Shown here: piece by piece, positions 1 to 7,335 of the stretch
Position numbering within the stretch: position 1 is the stretch's first letter
Layout: each line of letters begins with the position of its first letter
The notes under the pieces: model-generated
Told to the model about the DNA's origin: nothing
The model's database searches: none
The model's input: the letters and a program-made list of their open reading frames with translations, nothing else
Made by a program: the position numbers and the translations under genes
Source of the DNA: Candidatus Gottesmanbacteria bacterium
GTDB lineage: Bacteria > Patescibacteria > Microgenomatia > UBA10105 > UBA927
Assembly (NCBI GenBank): GCA_903821745.1
Contig: CAIJMI010000002.1
Span: forward strand, 1 to 46,334
Direction: 5' to 3'
Length of the DNA: 46,334 nt

Positions 1-340
1 TTCCACATTTGAATGTAAATACACCACAGGGTTTGTTACCACAGTTAGTGCTGTCACAACTGGATTGAGCTGGACCACTACTTCCTGTATTGTTAAGATA
101 TCCGCAATTGTGAAATGTTCCTTCTGCTGTTCTTCCACCAGAAGCCCTGCTTCTTATATCTGTTGTCTGTTGTTGGGAAAAATAATAGACTCCAATAGGA
201 AGGCTGATGATGAGAATAACAAGCCCAATAAAAAGTGCCCATTTTCCCTTTCCTGGATTGTTTTTCTGTTGTTGATTATCACCTTTCGTTTCTGTTGTTG
301 TATTTATCGGAGGAATGATAAATGTATCTGTTGTTGGCAT
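1..340 (-). CDS. TM-anchored surface protein, N-terminal fragment (runs off the window)
   Basis: Reading the minus strand from the ATG at 340-338 gives 113 uninterrupted codons to the window edge, so the C-terminus is missing. A Gln/Thr-rich cytoplasmic N-terminus of about 33 residues is followed by one hydrophobic helix (WALFIGLVILIISLPIGVYY), then a QQQTTDIRSRAS segment and a Cys/Ser/Asn-rich exported part with at least five cysteines. The TM plus Q-rich RS[RK]A pattern recurs in the cohesin protein at 6488-7249 and more loosely in the next gene upstream (345-1649). The gene starts 4 nt after that gene's stop, so it is the last visible member of the pilN-pilO operon. Function is not recognised; export and anchoring are inferred from topology. 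Confidence 0.7.
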   Translation of the reverse strand, partial: MPTTDTFIIPPINTTTETKGDNQQQKNNPGKGKWALFIGLVILIISLPIGVYYFSQQQTTDIRSRASGGRTAEGTFHNCGYLNNTGSSGPAQSSCDSTNCGNKPCGVFTFKCG

Positions 341-344
341 AATG

Positions 345-1649
345 TTATTTAATAAATAAGAATGATCCACCGCCAATACATAATGCTGATCCGAGGATAA
401 GGAGAAGTATTGTTGGTAGTAATGATCCGCTTGTCGGCATGGGTTCAGCAGCAAGTGTTGCTGCATCTGTAGCGGTAGGGTCTACCGTCGGCGTGGGTGT
501 TTCGATTATGGCCGATGGCGTTGCATCACCTAATACCTGTGTTCCGCTTTTAAGCACCGTAAACGTATGGGTGATGATAATGGGTTTTCCTTTTGTATCC
601 ACTGTTGTTATGGTGACACTTTGTTTGCCATAGGAAAGGGAATTGACTGGTGTATATTTCCATGAACGGTCAGATAAAACAGTTGTTGATCCGACGCTTG
701 GATTTACACTTCCAAGTGTAATGGTTACTTTTTTTCCTGCAATGCCAAATCCTGTAATTTGAGGTCTTGTCGTTGAGACTGAAGCACCATCAACAGGTGA
801 TGTAAGAGAAATAGCACCGATGGTATTTGTAGATGTTTCAGCGCCGAGTACAGCAGTTTTTGTAGTCGTTGCTGGTACTTTTGCAATAGTTGATGTCGTT
901 GGTTTTTTTGCATCACGATTTCTAAAATCGAATGTTTGCCCCAAGACAATATCCGGAACCGGAGCATCATTTAATGAATCAGTAAGCACCTGTGATGATA
1001 CACCCGCCTTTTCAACAAGAATTGTTTCACTCATCCGTTCTGATATCGGGATATAACCTGACCCATCAGAAGTTCGAACTGCTGTAAATGGTACAATCCA
1101 AGATCCGGAGCTTCTAACTAATGTTGACAGTGTTTGCCCATCCTGGAGAGTCAAAAATAGGATGGCACCATCTGCTGCCGTACCGTCTGTCATTACTACT
1201 TTGCCATAAGCTGGATCAATTGTTGGAGGAGTTGCCGAGAGAGTAGAAAACGTTGTGACTTGATAGTTTTTTTTATCAATCGGATACCGTTTTCCATTGG
1301 AAAGAATCGTTACATCGTAATTTGTTTGGGGGGTGAGCGACCGGACGGAAATACTATGCGTTGTATATTTTCCTAATTTTCCCGTTGTATCGCGTTCATC
1401 AAATCCTGAATATTTTTTACCGTTGGATCCCGTTACATTTATTGTTCCTGATGTTAAATCTTCCGTTTGCCAGACAAGGGTAAATCCGGTATCTGAAACA
1501 TTTGTTACGGTTACCTTGTTTGGTTCTATGGATGAACTTGCGCGCGTTTGCCCTTTTGAAAGAGATTCAAACACAAACCCGATACCCATCATTATTGCAA
1601 TGATAAGCAAGATGCCAATAAGGGTAGGTATTTTTCGTTGTCCTTGCAT
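345..1649 (-). CDS. Fibronectin III / Ig-like surface protein with sortase-type C-terminus
   Basis: This 434-aa protein has an N-terminal TM helix (about residues 10-28), a short GQTRASSS segment, then a fibronectin type III-like domain (about 42-135, containing GFTLVWQTEDLTSGTINV), a low-complexity Ala/Thr linker and a bacterial Ig-like domain (SPVDGASVSTTRPQITGFG, then a region rich in VTITT). The C-terminus is Pro/Thr-rich, then MPTSGS and a hydrophobic helix ending in one Lys. MPTSG plus helix resembles an LPXTG sorting signal, although the basic tail is minimal. It sits in the pil-type operon, 10 nt after the small membrane protein. It is probably a surface or pilus-associated adhesin. 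The domain calls are from sequence pattern only. Confidence 0.75.
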   Translation of the reverse strand: MQGQRKIPTLIGILLIIAIMMGIGFVFESLSKGQTRASSSIEPNKVTVTNVSDTGFTLVWQTEDLTSGTINVTGSNGKKYSGFDERDTTGKLGKYTTHSISVRSLTPQTNYDVTILSNGKRYPIDKKNYQVTTFSTLSATPPTIDPAYGKVVMTDGTAADGAILFLTLQDGQTLSTLVRSSGSWIVPFTAVRTSDGSGYIPISERMSETILVEKAGVSSQVLTDSLNDAPVPDIVLGQTFDFRNRDAKKPTTSTIAKVPATTTKTAVLGAETSTNTIGAISLTSPVDGASVSTTRPQITGFGIAGKKVTITLGSVNPSVGSTTVLSDRSWKYTPVNSLSYGKQSVTITTVDTKGKPIIITHTFTVLKSGTQVLGDATPSAIIETPTPTVDPTATDAATLAAEPMPTSGSLLPTILLLILGSALCIGGGSFLFIK

Positions 1650-1659
1650 ACAAAAACCG

Positions 1660-1854
1660 TCAGAGTTTTATTTTTTCCCCTAACATATTCAGTGTATCAG
1701 TATCGAGCGTTGGTGTTAAGGGTGTAATGATTTGATTGATTGTAGGTGCGATCGTTGATGTTTTTGTCGTCTTTATAAGTTCAAAAAATATCCATGACAA
1801 GACGGTTAAAAACGTAAAGAGTGATATGAAAAAAAGATCACGATCTGATTTCAT
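1660..1854 (-). CDS. Small single-TM protein in the pilN-pilO operon
   Basis: A 64-aa protein: a short charged start (MKSDRD), one TM helix (about residues 8-26), a Thr/Ile-rich stretch, then a C-terminal segment with the pattern PLTPTLDTDTL. The start codon is 3 nt after the pilO stop, which supports translation as part of the operon. Its position after pilN and pilO is the one PilP occupies in Proteobacteria, but there is no lipobox and no PilP-like beta domain, so I do not call it PilP. It could be a small accessory subunit of the inner-membrane pilus platform; that role rests only on context. Confidence 0.65.
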   Translation of the reverse strand: MKSDRDLFFISLFTFLTVLSWIFFELIKTTKTSTIAPTINQIITPLTPTLDTDTLNMLGEKIKL

Positions 1855-1857
1855 AAA

Positions 1858-2505
1858 TTATGGTGTTTTATAATATGCCTTTATCTTTAATACGAGTTGA
1901 ACACTCGGTGCAGTTAAATTTGTCGTCTGTCTTTTGTTTGGTGTAAAAGCAATCGAGTCAATAACAATGGTTCTCCGCATGGAAACCAGACCAGTTAAAA
2001 AAGAAGACAATGCCGGATATTCGCCTTCAATTGATACCGTTAACGGAAAGTCATCCTGTTTTATTGTGTATGATGTTGATGCGCTTGCGCTTGCATTTGT
2101 AAAAGCCGGCACTGACGCTACCTGAATAGCAGATACTGATGATCTGGAAGTGACTGCAAGATCTCGCAGTTGTTTAACAACATCAATAGCGTCAGGGTCT
2201 GTTGGCATAGCATCGTCAATCAATGGTAATTTGGATTGTACGGAATCTAATACCATTTGTGACATGATGAGCGCCTGAATTTTATCATCCATTTTTTTAT
2301 TTACTGCGGTTTTATCAACTATTTCTTTTCGTAAATACAAAATGGTTTGTACGGTTGGTTTAATGGCATACCACCCAAACAGGGCAATGACCAAAAAGAA
2401 AAAAATAACCGTACCGTATGTACGGGTTTTTGGTTTGATTAAAATCGGTTCCAAAGAACGATAATATTTTCTGTATTGTTCTGGAAGATTAAATTTTGTT
2501 GCCAT
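1858..2505 (-). CDS. pilO: PilO-like type IV pilus inner-membrane protein
   Basis: This 215-aa bitopic protein has a cytoplasmic N-terminus of about 28 residues, one TM helix (GTVIFFFLVIALFGWYAI, about 31-48), a coiled-coil region (LRKEIVDKTAVNKKMDDKIQ) and a C-terminal ferredoxin-like half with the typical PilO element FPLTVSIEGEYPALSSFLTG followed by the hydrophobic strand TIVIDSIAF. PilO pairs with PilN as the inner-membrane alignment complex of type IV pili and type II secretion. It starts 3 nt after the pilN stop. The assignment rests on topology, the element named above and adjacency to pilN. No PilM, PilB, PilC or pilin gene is inside the window. Confidence 0.8.
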   Translation of the reverse strand: MATKFNLPEQYRKYYRSLEPILIKPKTRTYGTVIFFFLVIALFGWYAIKPTVQTILYLRKEIVDKTAVNKKMDDKIQALIMSQMVLDSVQSKLPLIDDAMPTDPDAIDVVKQLRDLAVTSRSSVSAIQVASVPAFTNASASASTSYTIKQDDFPLTVSIEGEYPALSSFLTGLVSMRRTIVIDSIAFTPNKRQTTNLTAPSVQLVLKIKAYYKTP

Positions 2506-2508
2506 ATA

Positions 2509-3066
2509 TTATTTTTTTACCTGTATTCCCGCAAGGTGTGCTTGCATGGTATATTGAATTCCGAGACTGGATGCTTTATCCACTGTTCCGATTTCGATAT
2601 TTGTGAGTGTTTTGGAAGCGCTGAGGTTTAACAAAAACTGAGAAAAACTTTGGACAGTGAGGGAAGTCACCTGTGACGAAACCTTACCCTCACTGATGGA
2701 AAGATTTTGAAAATATGTTCCCTGGGGAAGGAGCGTATGAAGAGTGTAAATCGCATTTGTATATGTTACCTGTTGACTCAATAAAACTTTGATTTTTATG
2801 AGCGCGTCCTGTGTTCGTTTGAAGTGTTGCTCCAAATCTTGATTGGCGGTGATAATATCCTGTTTTTGGGAGATTTCATCATTTAAATCTGTGAGTTGTC
2901 TGTCTAAACTAAAGCGGGAAATAAATGCGATAAGCACAATCATTTCAGTCGTGATCATGATGTATCTGCCATACGTCGTAATCCAAGTAATGAGTCGCCC
3001 TATAGGGGAAAATTCCTGTTGTGAACTTCCAAGAAGATTGATTGCAATATTTGGTGCGGCAGGCAT
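2509..3066 (-). CDS. pilN: PilN-like type IV pilus inner-membrane protein
   Basis: This 185-aa protein begins with a cytoplasmic motif containing IAINLLG, like the INLLP peptide that PilN uses to bind PilM. One TM helix follows (about residues 36-52), then a coiled coil (LTDLNDEISQKQDIITANQD) and a C-terminal alpha/beta domain. It heads the minus-strand operon pilN-pilO-small TM protein-FN3 protein. Its promoter lies directly upstream, with the -10 box 6 nt from the ATG, so the mRNA is probably leaderless. PilN with PilO links the cytoplasmic PilM ring to the periplasmic part of the machine; here, in a likely monoderm CPR cell, to the outer face of the membrane. Confidence 0.8.
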   Translation of the reverse strand: MPAAPNIAINLLGSSQQEFSPIGRLITWITTYGRYIMITTEMIVLIAFISRFSLDRQLTDLNDEISQKQDIITANQDLEQHFKRTQDALIKIKVLLSQQVTYTNAIYTLHTLLPQGTYFQNLSISEGKVSSQVTSLTVQSFSQFLLNLSASKTLTNIEIGTVDKASSLGIQYTMQAHLAGIQVKK

Positions 3067-3072
3067 TCTTCC

Positions 3073-3101
3073 ATTATAAGAGGAAAAACAAGAATGCTCA
3101 A
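3073..3101 (-). promoter_or_regulatory. Promoter of the pilN operon
   Basis: On the minus strand, TTGAGC (3101-3096), a 17-nt spacer and TATAAT (3078-3073) lie upstream of the pilN ATG at 3066. Only 6 nt separate the -10 box from the ATG, so transcription should start at or next to the start codon. No Shine-Dalgarno is available. Confidence 0.7.
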
Positions 3102-3118
3102 TGAGGGCTGTGAGGAAG

Positions 3119-3358
3119 TTACTTTTTTGCAGTGAGTTTGGAGAGTCGGGACTTTAACCGTGCTGCTTTGTTTTCATGAATGACATGCATTTTGACTGCT
3201 TTGTCGAGCGTTTTAAACACAATGGATAATTGTTTTTCTGATGGAGTTTTGCGCATGTCTTTGACAACACTGCGTACAAACGCGCGTTTTGTTGCTGTTT
3301 CAACGGAGCGTTTTTTGTCATGTCGTAACTTTTTTAGTGCTTGTGCGGTTATTGGCAT
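3119..3358 (-). CDS. rpsT: 30S ribosomal protein bS20
   Basis: This 79-aa basic protein starts MPITAQALKKLRHDKKR and continues with long helices (VKDMRKTPSEKQLS, LDKAVKMHVIHENKAARLKS, RLSKL), the three-helix-bundle pattern of S20, which binds the bottom of the 16S rRNA 5' domain. I chose the internal ATG at 3358 rather than an upstream one at 3382, because S20 family N-termini begin a few residues before the first helix and because the -10 box at 3371-3366 overlaps the longer reading. It is transcribed divergently from murJ. The length is slightly below the usual 85-90 aa. Confidence 0.88.
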   Translation of the reverse strand: MPITAQALKKLRHDKKRSVETATKRAFVRSVVKDMRKTPSEKQLSIVFKTLDKAVKMHVIHENKAARLKSRLSKLTAKK

Positions 3359-3365
3359 AGGGGAA

Positions 3366-3395
3366 AGTATATCAGAGTGCACTCTATCCGGTCAA
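3366..3395 (-). promoter_or_regulatory. Promoter of rpsT
   Basis: On the minus strand, TTGACC (3395-3390), an 18-nt spacer and TATACT (3371-3366) are followed after 7 nt by the rpsT ATG. The mRNA would be leaderless or nearly so. The spacer contains a perfect 12-bp palindrome. Confidence 0.65.
3374..3385. promoter_or_regulatory. 12-bp perfect palindrome in the rpsT promoter spacer
   Basis: AGAGTGCACTCT reads the same on both strands. It lies between the -35 and -10 boxes of rpsT and about 24 bp upstream of the murJ -10 box, so one bound dimer could affect both genes. The regulator is unknown. GAGTGC resembles half of a CIRCE arm, but the 9-nt CIRCE spacing is absent. Confidence 0.35.
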
Positions 3396-3408
3396 GGATT
3401 GAGTGCGT

Positions 3409-3414
3409 TATAAT
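3409..3414 (+). promoter_or_regulatory. -10 box of murJ
   Basis: A consensus TATAAT sits 9 nt before the murJ ATG at 3424. I see no good -35 hexamer at 16-18 nt. The position implies a leader of about 3 nt and argues against the longer GTG-started reading from 3403. Confidence 0.55.
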
Positions 3415-3423
3415 AGAAGACAC

Positions 3424-5079
3424 ATGAAATCATTTTGGGCCTTCCTCACCAAAAAGCAATCTTCAGTGCGTTCAGCAGCAACAGTTCTTATTGCAATGGT
3501 GTTTGCCTCACGGGTGTTGGGACTCGTCAGAGACCGTCTCCTTGCTGCCCGGTTTTTTCCTGATGAGCTGGGTGTGTATTTGGCGGCGTTTCGTATGCCA
3601 AATCTTCTGTTTGAGCTTCTGGTTATGGGCGCACTGACGTCAGCATTCATTCCCGTGTATACCAAATACATTGCAAAAGGCAAACAGGATGAAGCATGGC
3701 ATATCTCCAATACCCTCATTAATATATCGGTCATTATTTTACTGGTAATTACCACTCCAATTCTTATTTGGACCAAACAGGTGTCAGAACTTATCGCCCC
3801 GGGGTTCTCTCCACAGCAGATTGAAATTATGGTGCAGTACACCAGATTCATGATTGTCTTTCAGGTATTTCCACTGTTAATAGGTAACTTTTTTACCGGT
3901 ATTTTGCAGTCGCATAATTTATTTTTCGTTCCGGCGTTAGCCCCAGTTGTATACAACATCGGTATTATTGGAGGCATTATCGTCTTTAGCGCAAGTTACG
4001 GATTATGGGCTCCGGTTTTTGGTGTTGGTATTGGTGCACTTTTGTTCATGATTATTCAGATTCCGACACTTCTCAAACTTGGGTATCGTCAACGATTAAC
4101 CATAGATGTAAAAAATGAAGGCGTACGGGAAATTGGAAAACTCATGCTTCCCCGAACTGCAGGACTTGCAGTGTCGCAAATTGATACGACGGTTGATCTC
4201 ATATTATCAAGTCTTCTTGGGGCGAGGATGGTTACCGTATTTAGTTTTGCACAGCAACTGCAACAACTTCCTATTGGCCTGTTTGGCGCAACAGTTGCAC
4301 AGGCTGCATTTCCGTTGCTATCCCAAGCTTCTGCAACTGACGACAAAGAACAATATATAAAAACAATGAAATCGGCCCTCAACCAGATTATGTTTTTTAT
4401 CATGCCGGTTTCTGTGTTGTTTATTGTGTTACGTATTCCAATTGTCCGTCTTGTGTTTGGAGCATCGCGGTTTGATTGGCAGGCAACGGTATTAACCGGT
4501 ATGACTCTTTCTGCGTTTAGCATGTCTCTTTCTGCGCAGGCAATATCACAACTGTTTACGCGTGGATTTTTTGCACTGTATGACACTATAACTCCAATGA
4601 TTATCGGGATTATTACTATTGCCATAAATACAATCTTAAGTATTATCTTTGTACAGGTTCTACATCTTCCAGTGTGGTCTTTGGGACTTTCAACGACCAT
4701 TGCAAGCTTTTTTAATGTGGGACTGTTATTAGTGTTTCTTCATAAACGCATGGGGAATCATATTCTTCTTGATCTTCTAACAACTCCTGCAAAAATTGTA
4801 ATCGCATCGCTAGTAACAGGAGTTGCATTATATATTCCGCTGAAACTGTTCGATCAACTGATTTTTGATACGACCCGGACTTTTGGACTCTTCTTGTTAA
4901 CAGGCGCAAGCGGATTAAGTGGAGGACTTGTGTATCTGTTTTTGGTGTGGATGCTTGGTGTAACAGAAGCAAAATCGTTTATTGCAATGCTGACCAAATT
5001 CAGACAGCCAAAACAAATTATGATAGAGCCTGCAAATGAAGTAATAGGAAACGGAAGTCAGAATACACCAATGACTTAA
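3424..5079 (+). CDS. murJ: Lipid II flippase MurJ (MviN family)
   Basis: This 551-aa polytopic membrane protein has about 14 hydrophobic segments and the conserved MurJ N-terminus (ASRVLGLVRDRLLAARF, then PNLLFELLVMGALTSAFIPVY). MurJ flips lipid-linked peptidoglycan precursors across the cytoplasmic membrane, so this cell makes peptidoglycan. The start is set at the ATG at 3424 because a TATAAT lies at 3409-3414, inside the longer frame. The C-terminus is a soluble tail. Its stop overlaps the stop of the convergent glycosidase gene by two bases, with no terminator between them. Confidence 0.93.
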   Translation: MKSFWAFLTKKQSSVRSAATVLIAMVFASRVLGLVRDRLLAARFFPDELGVYLAAFRMPNLLFELLVMGALTSAFIPVYTKYIAKGKQDEAWHISNTLINISVIILLVITTPILIWTKQVSELIAPGFSPQQIEIMVQYTRFMIVFQVFPLLIGNFFTGILQSHNLFFVPALAPVVYNIGIIGGIIVFSASYGLWAPVFGVGIGALLFMIIQIPTLLKLGYRQRLTIDVKNEGVREIGKLMLPRTAGLAVSQIDTTVDLILSSLLGARMVTVFSFAQQLQQLPIGLFGATVAQAAFPLLSQASATDDKEQYIKTMKSALNQIMFFIMPVSVLFIVLRIPIVRLVFGASRFDWQATVLTGMTLSAFSMSLSAQAISQLFTRGFFALYDTITPMIIGIITIAINTILSIIFVQVLHLPVWSLGLSTTIASFFNVGLLLVFLHKRMGNHILLDLLTTPAKIVIASLVTGVALYIPLKLFDQLIFDTTRTFGLFLLTGASGLSGGLVYLFLVWMLGVTEAKSFIAMLTKFRQPKQIMIEPANEVIGNGSQNTPMT

Positions 5080-6479
5080 TGTCTGGTAAGCTCCATGCGG
5101 ATGACGCTTTGTGCGGTCATAACAACAGTTCGTTTTGCTGTCCCGTTAGTAACGGTTAGTTCTGTTTGTGTTGAGCCTCCGATTACGGTGAATTCTTTGT
5201 AGGTGTAATCCCCGTTGGGAAGATGGGTAAAGAGAACCGGAGTTTGCTCGGTATGTTTGCCGCTTGCGTCAAAATTGACGAGCAATACTTTGATGACGCC
5301 GTTGCTTGTTGATGCAAATCCTGTCACCCAAGACCCTTCTCCTTGCATCTGTAGTCTGGTTCCCTTCATCGCGTCGATAAAATGGTAGACATAGTAGCGC
5401 GGTTTGAGTTTTTTGCCGTTGGTGGAATGGGTTATGAGACCCCATCCGGTCCCGTCCGTTTGATTGGGCCCATCAATAAGTTCGAATGAAAAAATGTACA
5501 TAGGTCCCCCGGAAATAAGCTCCCGGATGACTGCGGCAGTATGTGCTGTTCCGTACGACGTGCCATACAAGGTATTTTTTGCACCGGTAAATCCAAATTC
5601 CGTAATAATAGTTGGTTTGGTGACGTACGTTGGATAGGGAAGTAACCAGGAGCTTAAATTATGCTGATCTGTGGTATATCGTGATGGACTTGCAAGATAC
5701 GAATGCCAAGAAAAAAAATCAACACGGCTGCCGGAGTTGATGACCGCAAGAATCCAATTTTTATAAAGTCCTGTTGTTGCAGGACCGCCGAACATGAATG
5801 CATTAGTGTTTGTTGCGTTTTTTGCTCCTGTTGCGGCATATCGGTAGAGTGTCACATAGTTTTTTTCACCGGAAAGTCCCCATTTTCCAAACTGGTCAAG
5901 ATCCGGTTCATTCCATACTTCATAAAACACATCGGCTAAATTTTTTTCTGACCGTCCGCTGTAATGTTCAATCGTGCGTTTAACAACAGCGGCCCAGTCG
6001 TTCCAGTCATTGGGTGGATTGATAATGACCCCATCTTTTGCAATGGCAGCAGGCATAAAGGAAAGCGAAAAAAATGGTTTTGCGCCGGTTGAAAGAATGG
6101 TGTTGACCGCTTGATCAAGTTTTGAAAAATCATAGGAAAGCGTTCCGCCATTTTTGGACACAACATCATAATGGTCAAAAATATGATCCAAACGGATGAC
6201 TTTTGGAGACAACGATTTTGTTTCAGGAAGGATTGGTGCGATCATGTCGTTAGCTTCTTCGCCTCCTTGCGCAAACGCATGGTAAAAATCCGTGTTGATT
6301 GGTTCCAGTGTTGCGCTTGTATCCACCGTGATGTTTGCTTTTGTTCCTGTAGCTTTTGTAATAAATCGGATAGATTGGTAGGTGGCGGCAAAAAGAAGGG
6401 GAATAAATGCAATCAGTGCAAGGATAGAAACAATGTTAGTGAATTTTGGTGGAACGGTTTTTTCCAAAAAAGGTGTCAT
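5076..6479 (-). CDS. Membrane-anchored GH39-like (clan A) glycoside hydrolase
   Basis: This 467-aa protein has an N-terminal TM helix (about residues 14-34) and then an extracytoplasmic TIM-barrel glycosidase. VFYEVWNEPDL carries the Asn-Glu-Pro acid/base motif, and TIITEFGFTG carries the likely nucleophile Glu, both at the spacing of clan A and closest in look to GH39 beta-xylosidases. The last about 80 residues form a beta-rich domain and show no dockerin repeats. It starts 8 nt after the stop of the cohesin-domain gene, so the two form an operon. The substrate cannot be read from sequence. GH39 versus another clan A family is uncertain; the hydrolase call is firm. Confidence 0.8.
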   Translation of the reverse strand: MTPFLEKTVPPKFTNIVSILALIAFIPLLFAATYQSIRFITKATGTKANITVDTSATLEPINTDFYHAFAQGGEEANDMIAPILPETKSLSPKVIRLDHIFDHYDVVSKNGGTLSYDFSKLDQAVNTILSTGAKPFFSLSFMPAAIAKDGVIINPPNDWNDWAAVVKRTIEHYSGRSEKNLADVFYEVWNEPDLDQFGKWGLSGEKNYVTLYRYAATGAKNATNTNAFMFGGPATTGLYKNWILAVINSGSRVDFFSWHSYLASPSRYTTDQHNLSSWLLPYPTYVTKPTIITEFGFTGAKNTLYGTSYGTAHTAAVIRELISGGPMYIFSFELIDGPNQTDGTGWGLITHSTNGKKLKPRYYVYHFIDAMKGTRLQMQGEGSWVTGFASTSNGVIKVLLVNFDASGKHTEQTPVLFTHLPNGDYTYKEFTVIGGSTQTELTVTNGTAKRTVVMTAQSVIRMELTRH

Positions 6480-6487
6480 ATATTTTC

Positions 6488-7249
6488 CTAAAGTCCTGCA
6501 ACACGAATCACACCACCAACTGCTAAAAAGCCAACAGCAACAATGATGGAGAGCACAGCAGGTAATGGACTCCCAGATACCGGCATTGCACCGCCTGTTG
6601 CATTTTCCTCAAGCGCTGCGGTTGTTGCTTCAGGTTCCAATGTTGGCGTGATGATTTCCGTTGGAACTGGGGTAACAAACTGTGCTTGTGTTGGTGTTGG
6701 CGTGAGAGTGATTATTGGTAAGGATGTCTCCCCAATGATGGTAATGACAGCAGGCTGTGTTGTTGTTAAAGCATTTGTTGTTTCATTAAGACTTGATACA
6801 AATGTCGTTGAACCAAATGTCATAGAAATTGGACTGCCCGTTCCTGCTTTGCCGCGCATCCGTAATATAGCAATTGTTCCATTGCCTTTAATAGGTTGTG
6901 CAGTACTTGCTGCAGCAACGGTAATGGTTGCAGTTCCTGGAGCAACAGTGCCTGATGCAGATATTTTTGGAGCAAATGCGCCGTTTGTAATACTCATGGC
7001 CTCGAGTTTTGTTGCATCAAATGCAATGGCAAGTTTCACTGCAGTCACAGAATTGGCGCCCGTATCAATTTGTATGTTGACGGAAAACTGTTCATCGACC
7101 GCTTTTGAAATTGATGCTGGAGAAAAAGTTAAAGTGGTGGCAGGTGCGGCTTTGCTTCGAAGTTCCTGCTGTGTTCCCACAAAATACACGGTTACTGGGA
7201 CAGCGATAAGCAGTAATAGGAAAATCACAAAAAAGACGATTTTTTTCAT
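6488..7249 (-). CDS. Cohesin-domain surface protein with sortase-type C-terminus
   Basis: This 253-aa protein starts MKKIVFFVIFLLLLIAVPV (TM helix), then VGTQQELRSKAAPATTL, which is the Q-rich RS[RK]A motif also seen at 1-340. Residues about 37-165 look like a cohesin domain (SPASISKAVDEQFSVNIQID, then VTAVKLAIAFDATKLEAM, later GTIAILRMRGKAGTGSPIS). A Thr/Pro linker leads to GGAMPVSGSPLP and a hydrophobic helix. The ATG at 7249 is preferred over 7312 because a promoter lies between them. MPVSGS plus helix parallels MPTSGS in the protein at 345-1649 and suggests sortase processing. Co-transcription with a glycosidase recalls a cellulosome, but no dockerin is visible. Confidence 0.8.
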   Translation of the reverse strand: MKKIVFFVIFLLLLIAVPVTVYFVGTQQELRSKAAPATTLTFSPASISKAVDEQFSVNIQIDTGANSVTAVKLAIAFDATKLEAMSITNGAFAPKISASGTVAPGTATITVAAASTAQPIKGNGTIAILRMRGKAGTGSPISMTFGSTTFVSSLNETTNALTTTQPAVITIIGETSLPIITLTPTPTQAQFVTPVPTEIITPTLEPEATTAALEENATGGAMPVSGSPLPAVLSIIVAVGFLAVGGVIRVAGL

Positions 7250-7258
7250 CCTTATTTC

Positions 7259-7288
7259 AGTATGAGCTATTCCTATGGAATTTGACAA
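7259..7288 (-). promoter_or_regulatory. Promoter of the cohesin-glycosidase operon
   Basis: On the minus strand, TTGTCA (7288-7283), an 18-nt spacer and CATACT (7264-7259) lie 9 nt before the ATG at 7249. The -35 box occupies the same bases as a plus-strand TTGACA (7282-7287), so this promoter is back to back with that of hrcA. Confidence 0.5.
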
Positions 7289-7295
7289 TAGGGTA

Positions 7296-7324
7296 TTGAC
7301 AGATATTAGCACTCGTTATATATT
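7296..7324 (+). promoter_or_regulatory. Promoter of hrcA-grpE-dnaK
   Basis: TTGACA (7296-7301), a 17-nt spacer and TATATT (7319-7324) form a near-consensus vegetative promoter. The hrcA ATG is at 7336, so the leader is only about 5 nt. The -10 box lies inside the CIRCE operator, so a bound HrcA would block polymerase directly. Confidence 0.8.
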
Positions 7325-7332
7325 AGTGCTAA
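7306..7332. promoter_or_regulatory. CIRCE operator (HrcA binding site)
   Basis: TTAGCACTC (7306-7314), nine spacer bases and TAGTGCTAA (7324-7332) match the CIRCE inverted repeat TTAGCACTC-N9-GAGTGCTAA with one mismatch (T for G in the first base of the right arm). It lies across the -10 region and just upstream of hrcA. This predicts heat-shock derepression of hrcA-grpE-dnaK by loss of HrcA binding. I saw no second copy in front of dnaJ. Confidence 0.93.
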
Positions 7333-7335
7333 TCT

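Noticed and set aside
3374..3385. CIRCE-like site in front of rpsT
   Set aside because: GAGTGC/GCACTC halves are adjacent without the 9-nt spacer and the flanks do not match, so I list it only as an unassigned palindrome.
4089..4700. 203-aa minus-strand open frame inside murJ
   Set aside because: Antisense shadow of a conserved membrane protein gene, with no recognisable domain.
6543..7265. 240-aa plus-strand open frame opposite the cohesin gene
   Set aside because: It lies wholly antisense to a gene with clear domains, has a Val/Ala/Ser-biased composition typical of a shadow frame, and no promoter or ribosome site.
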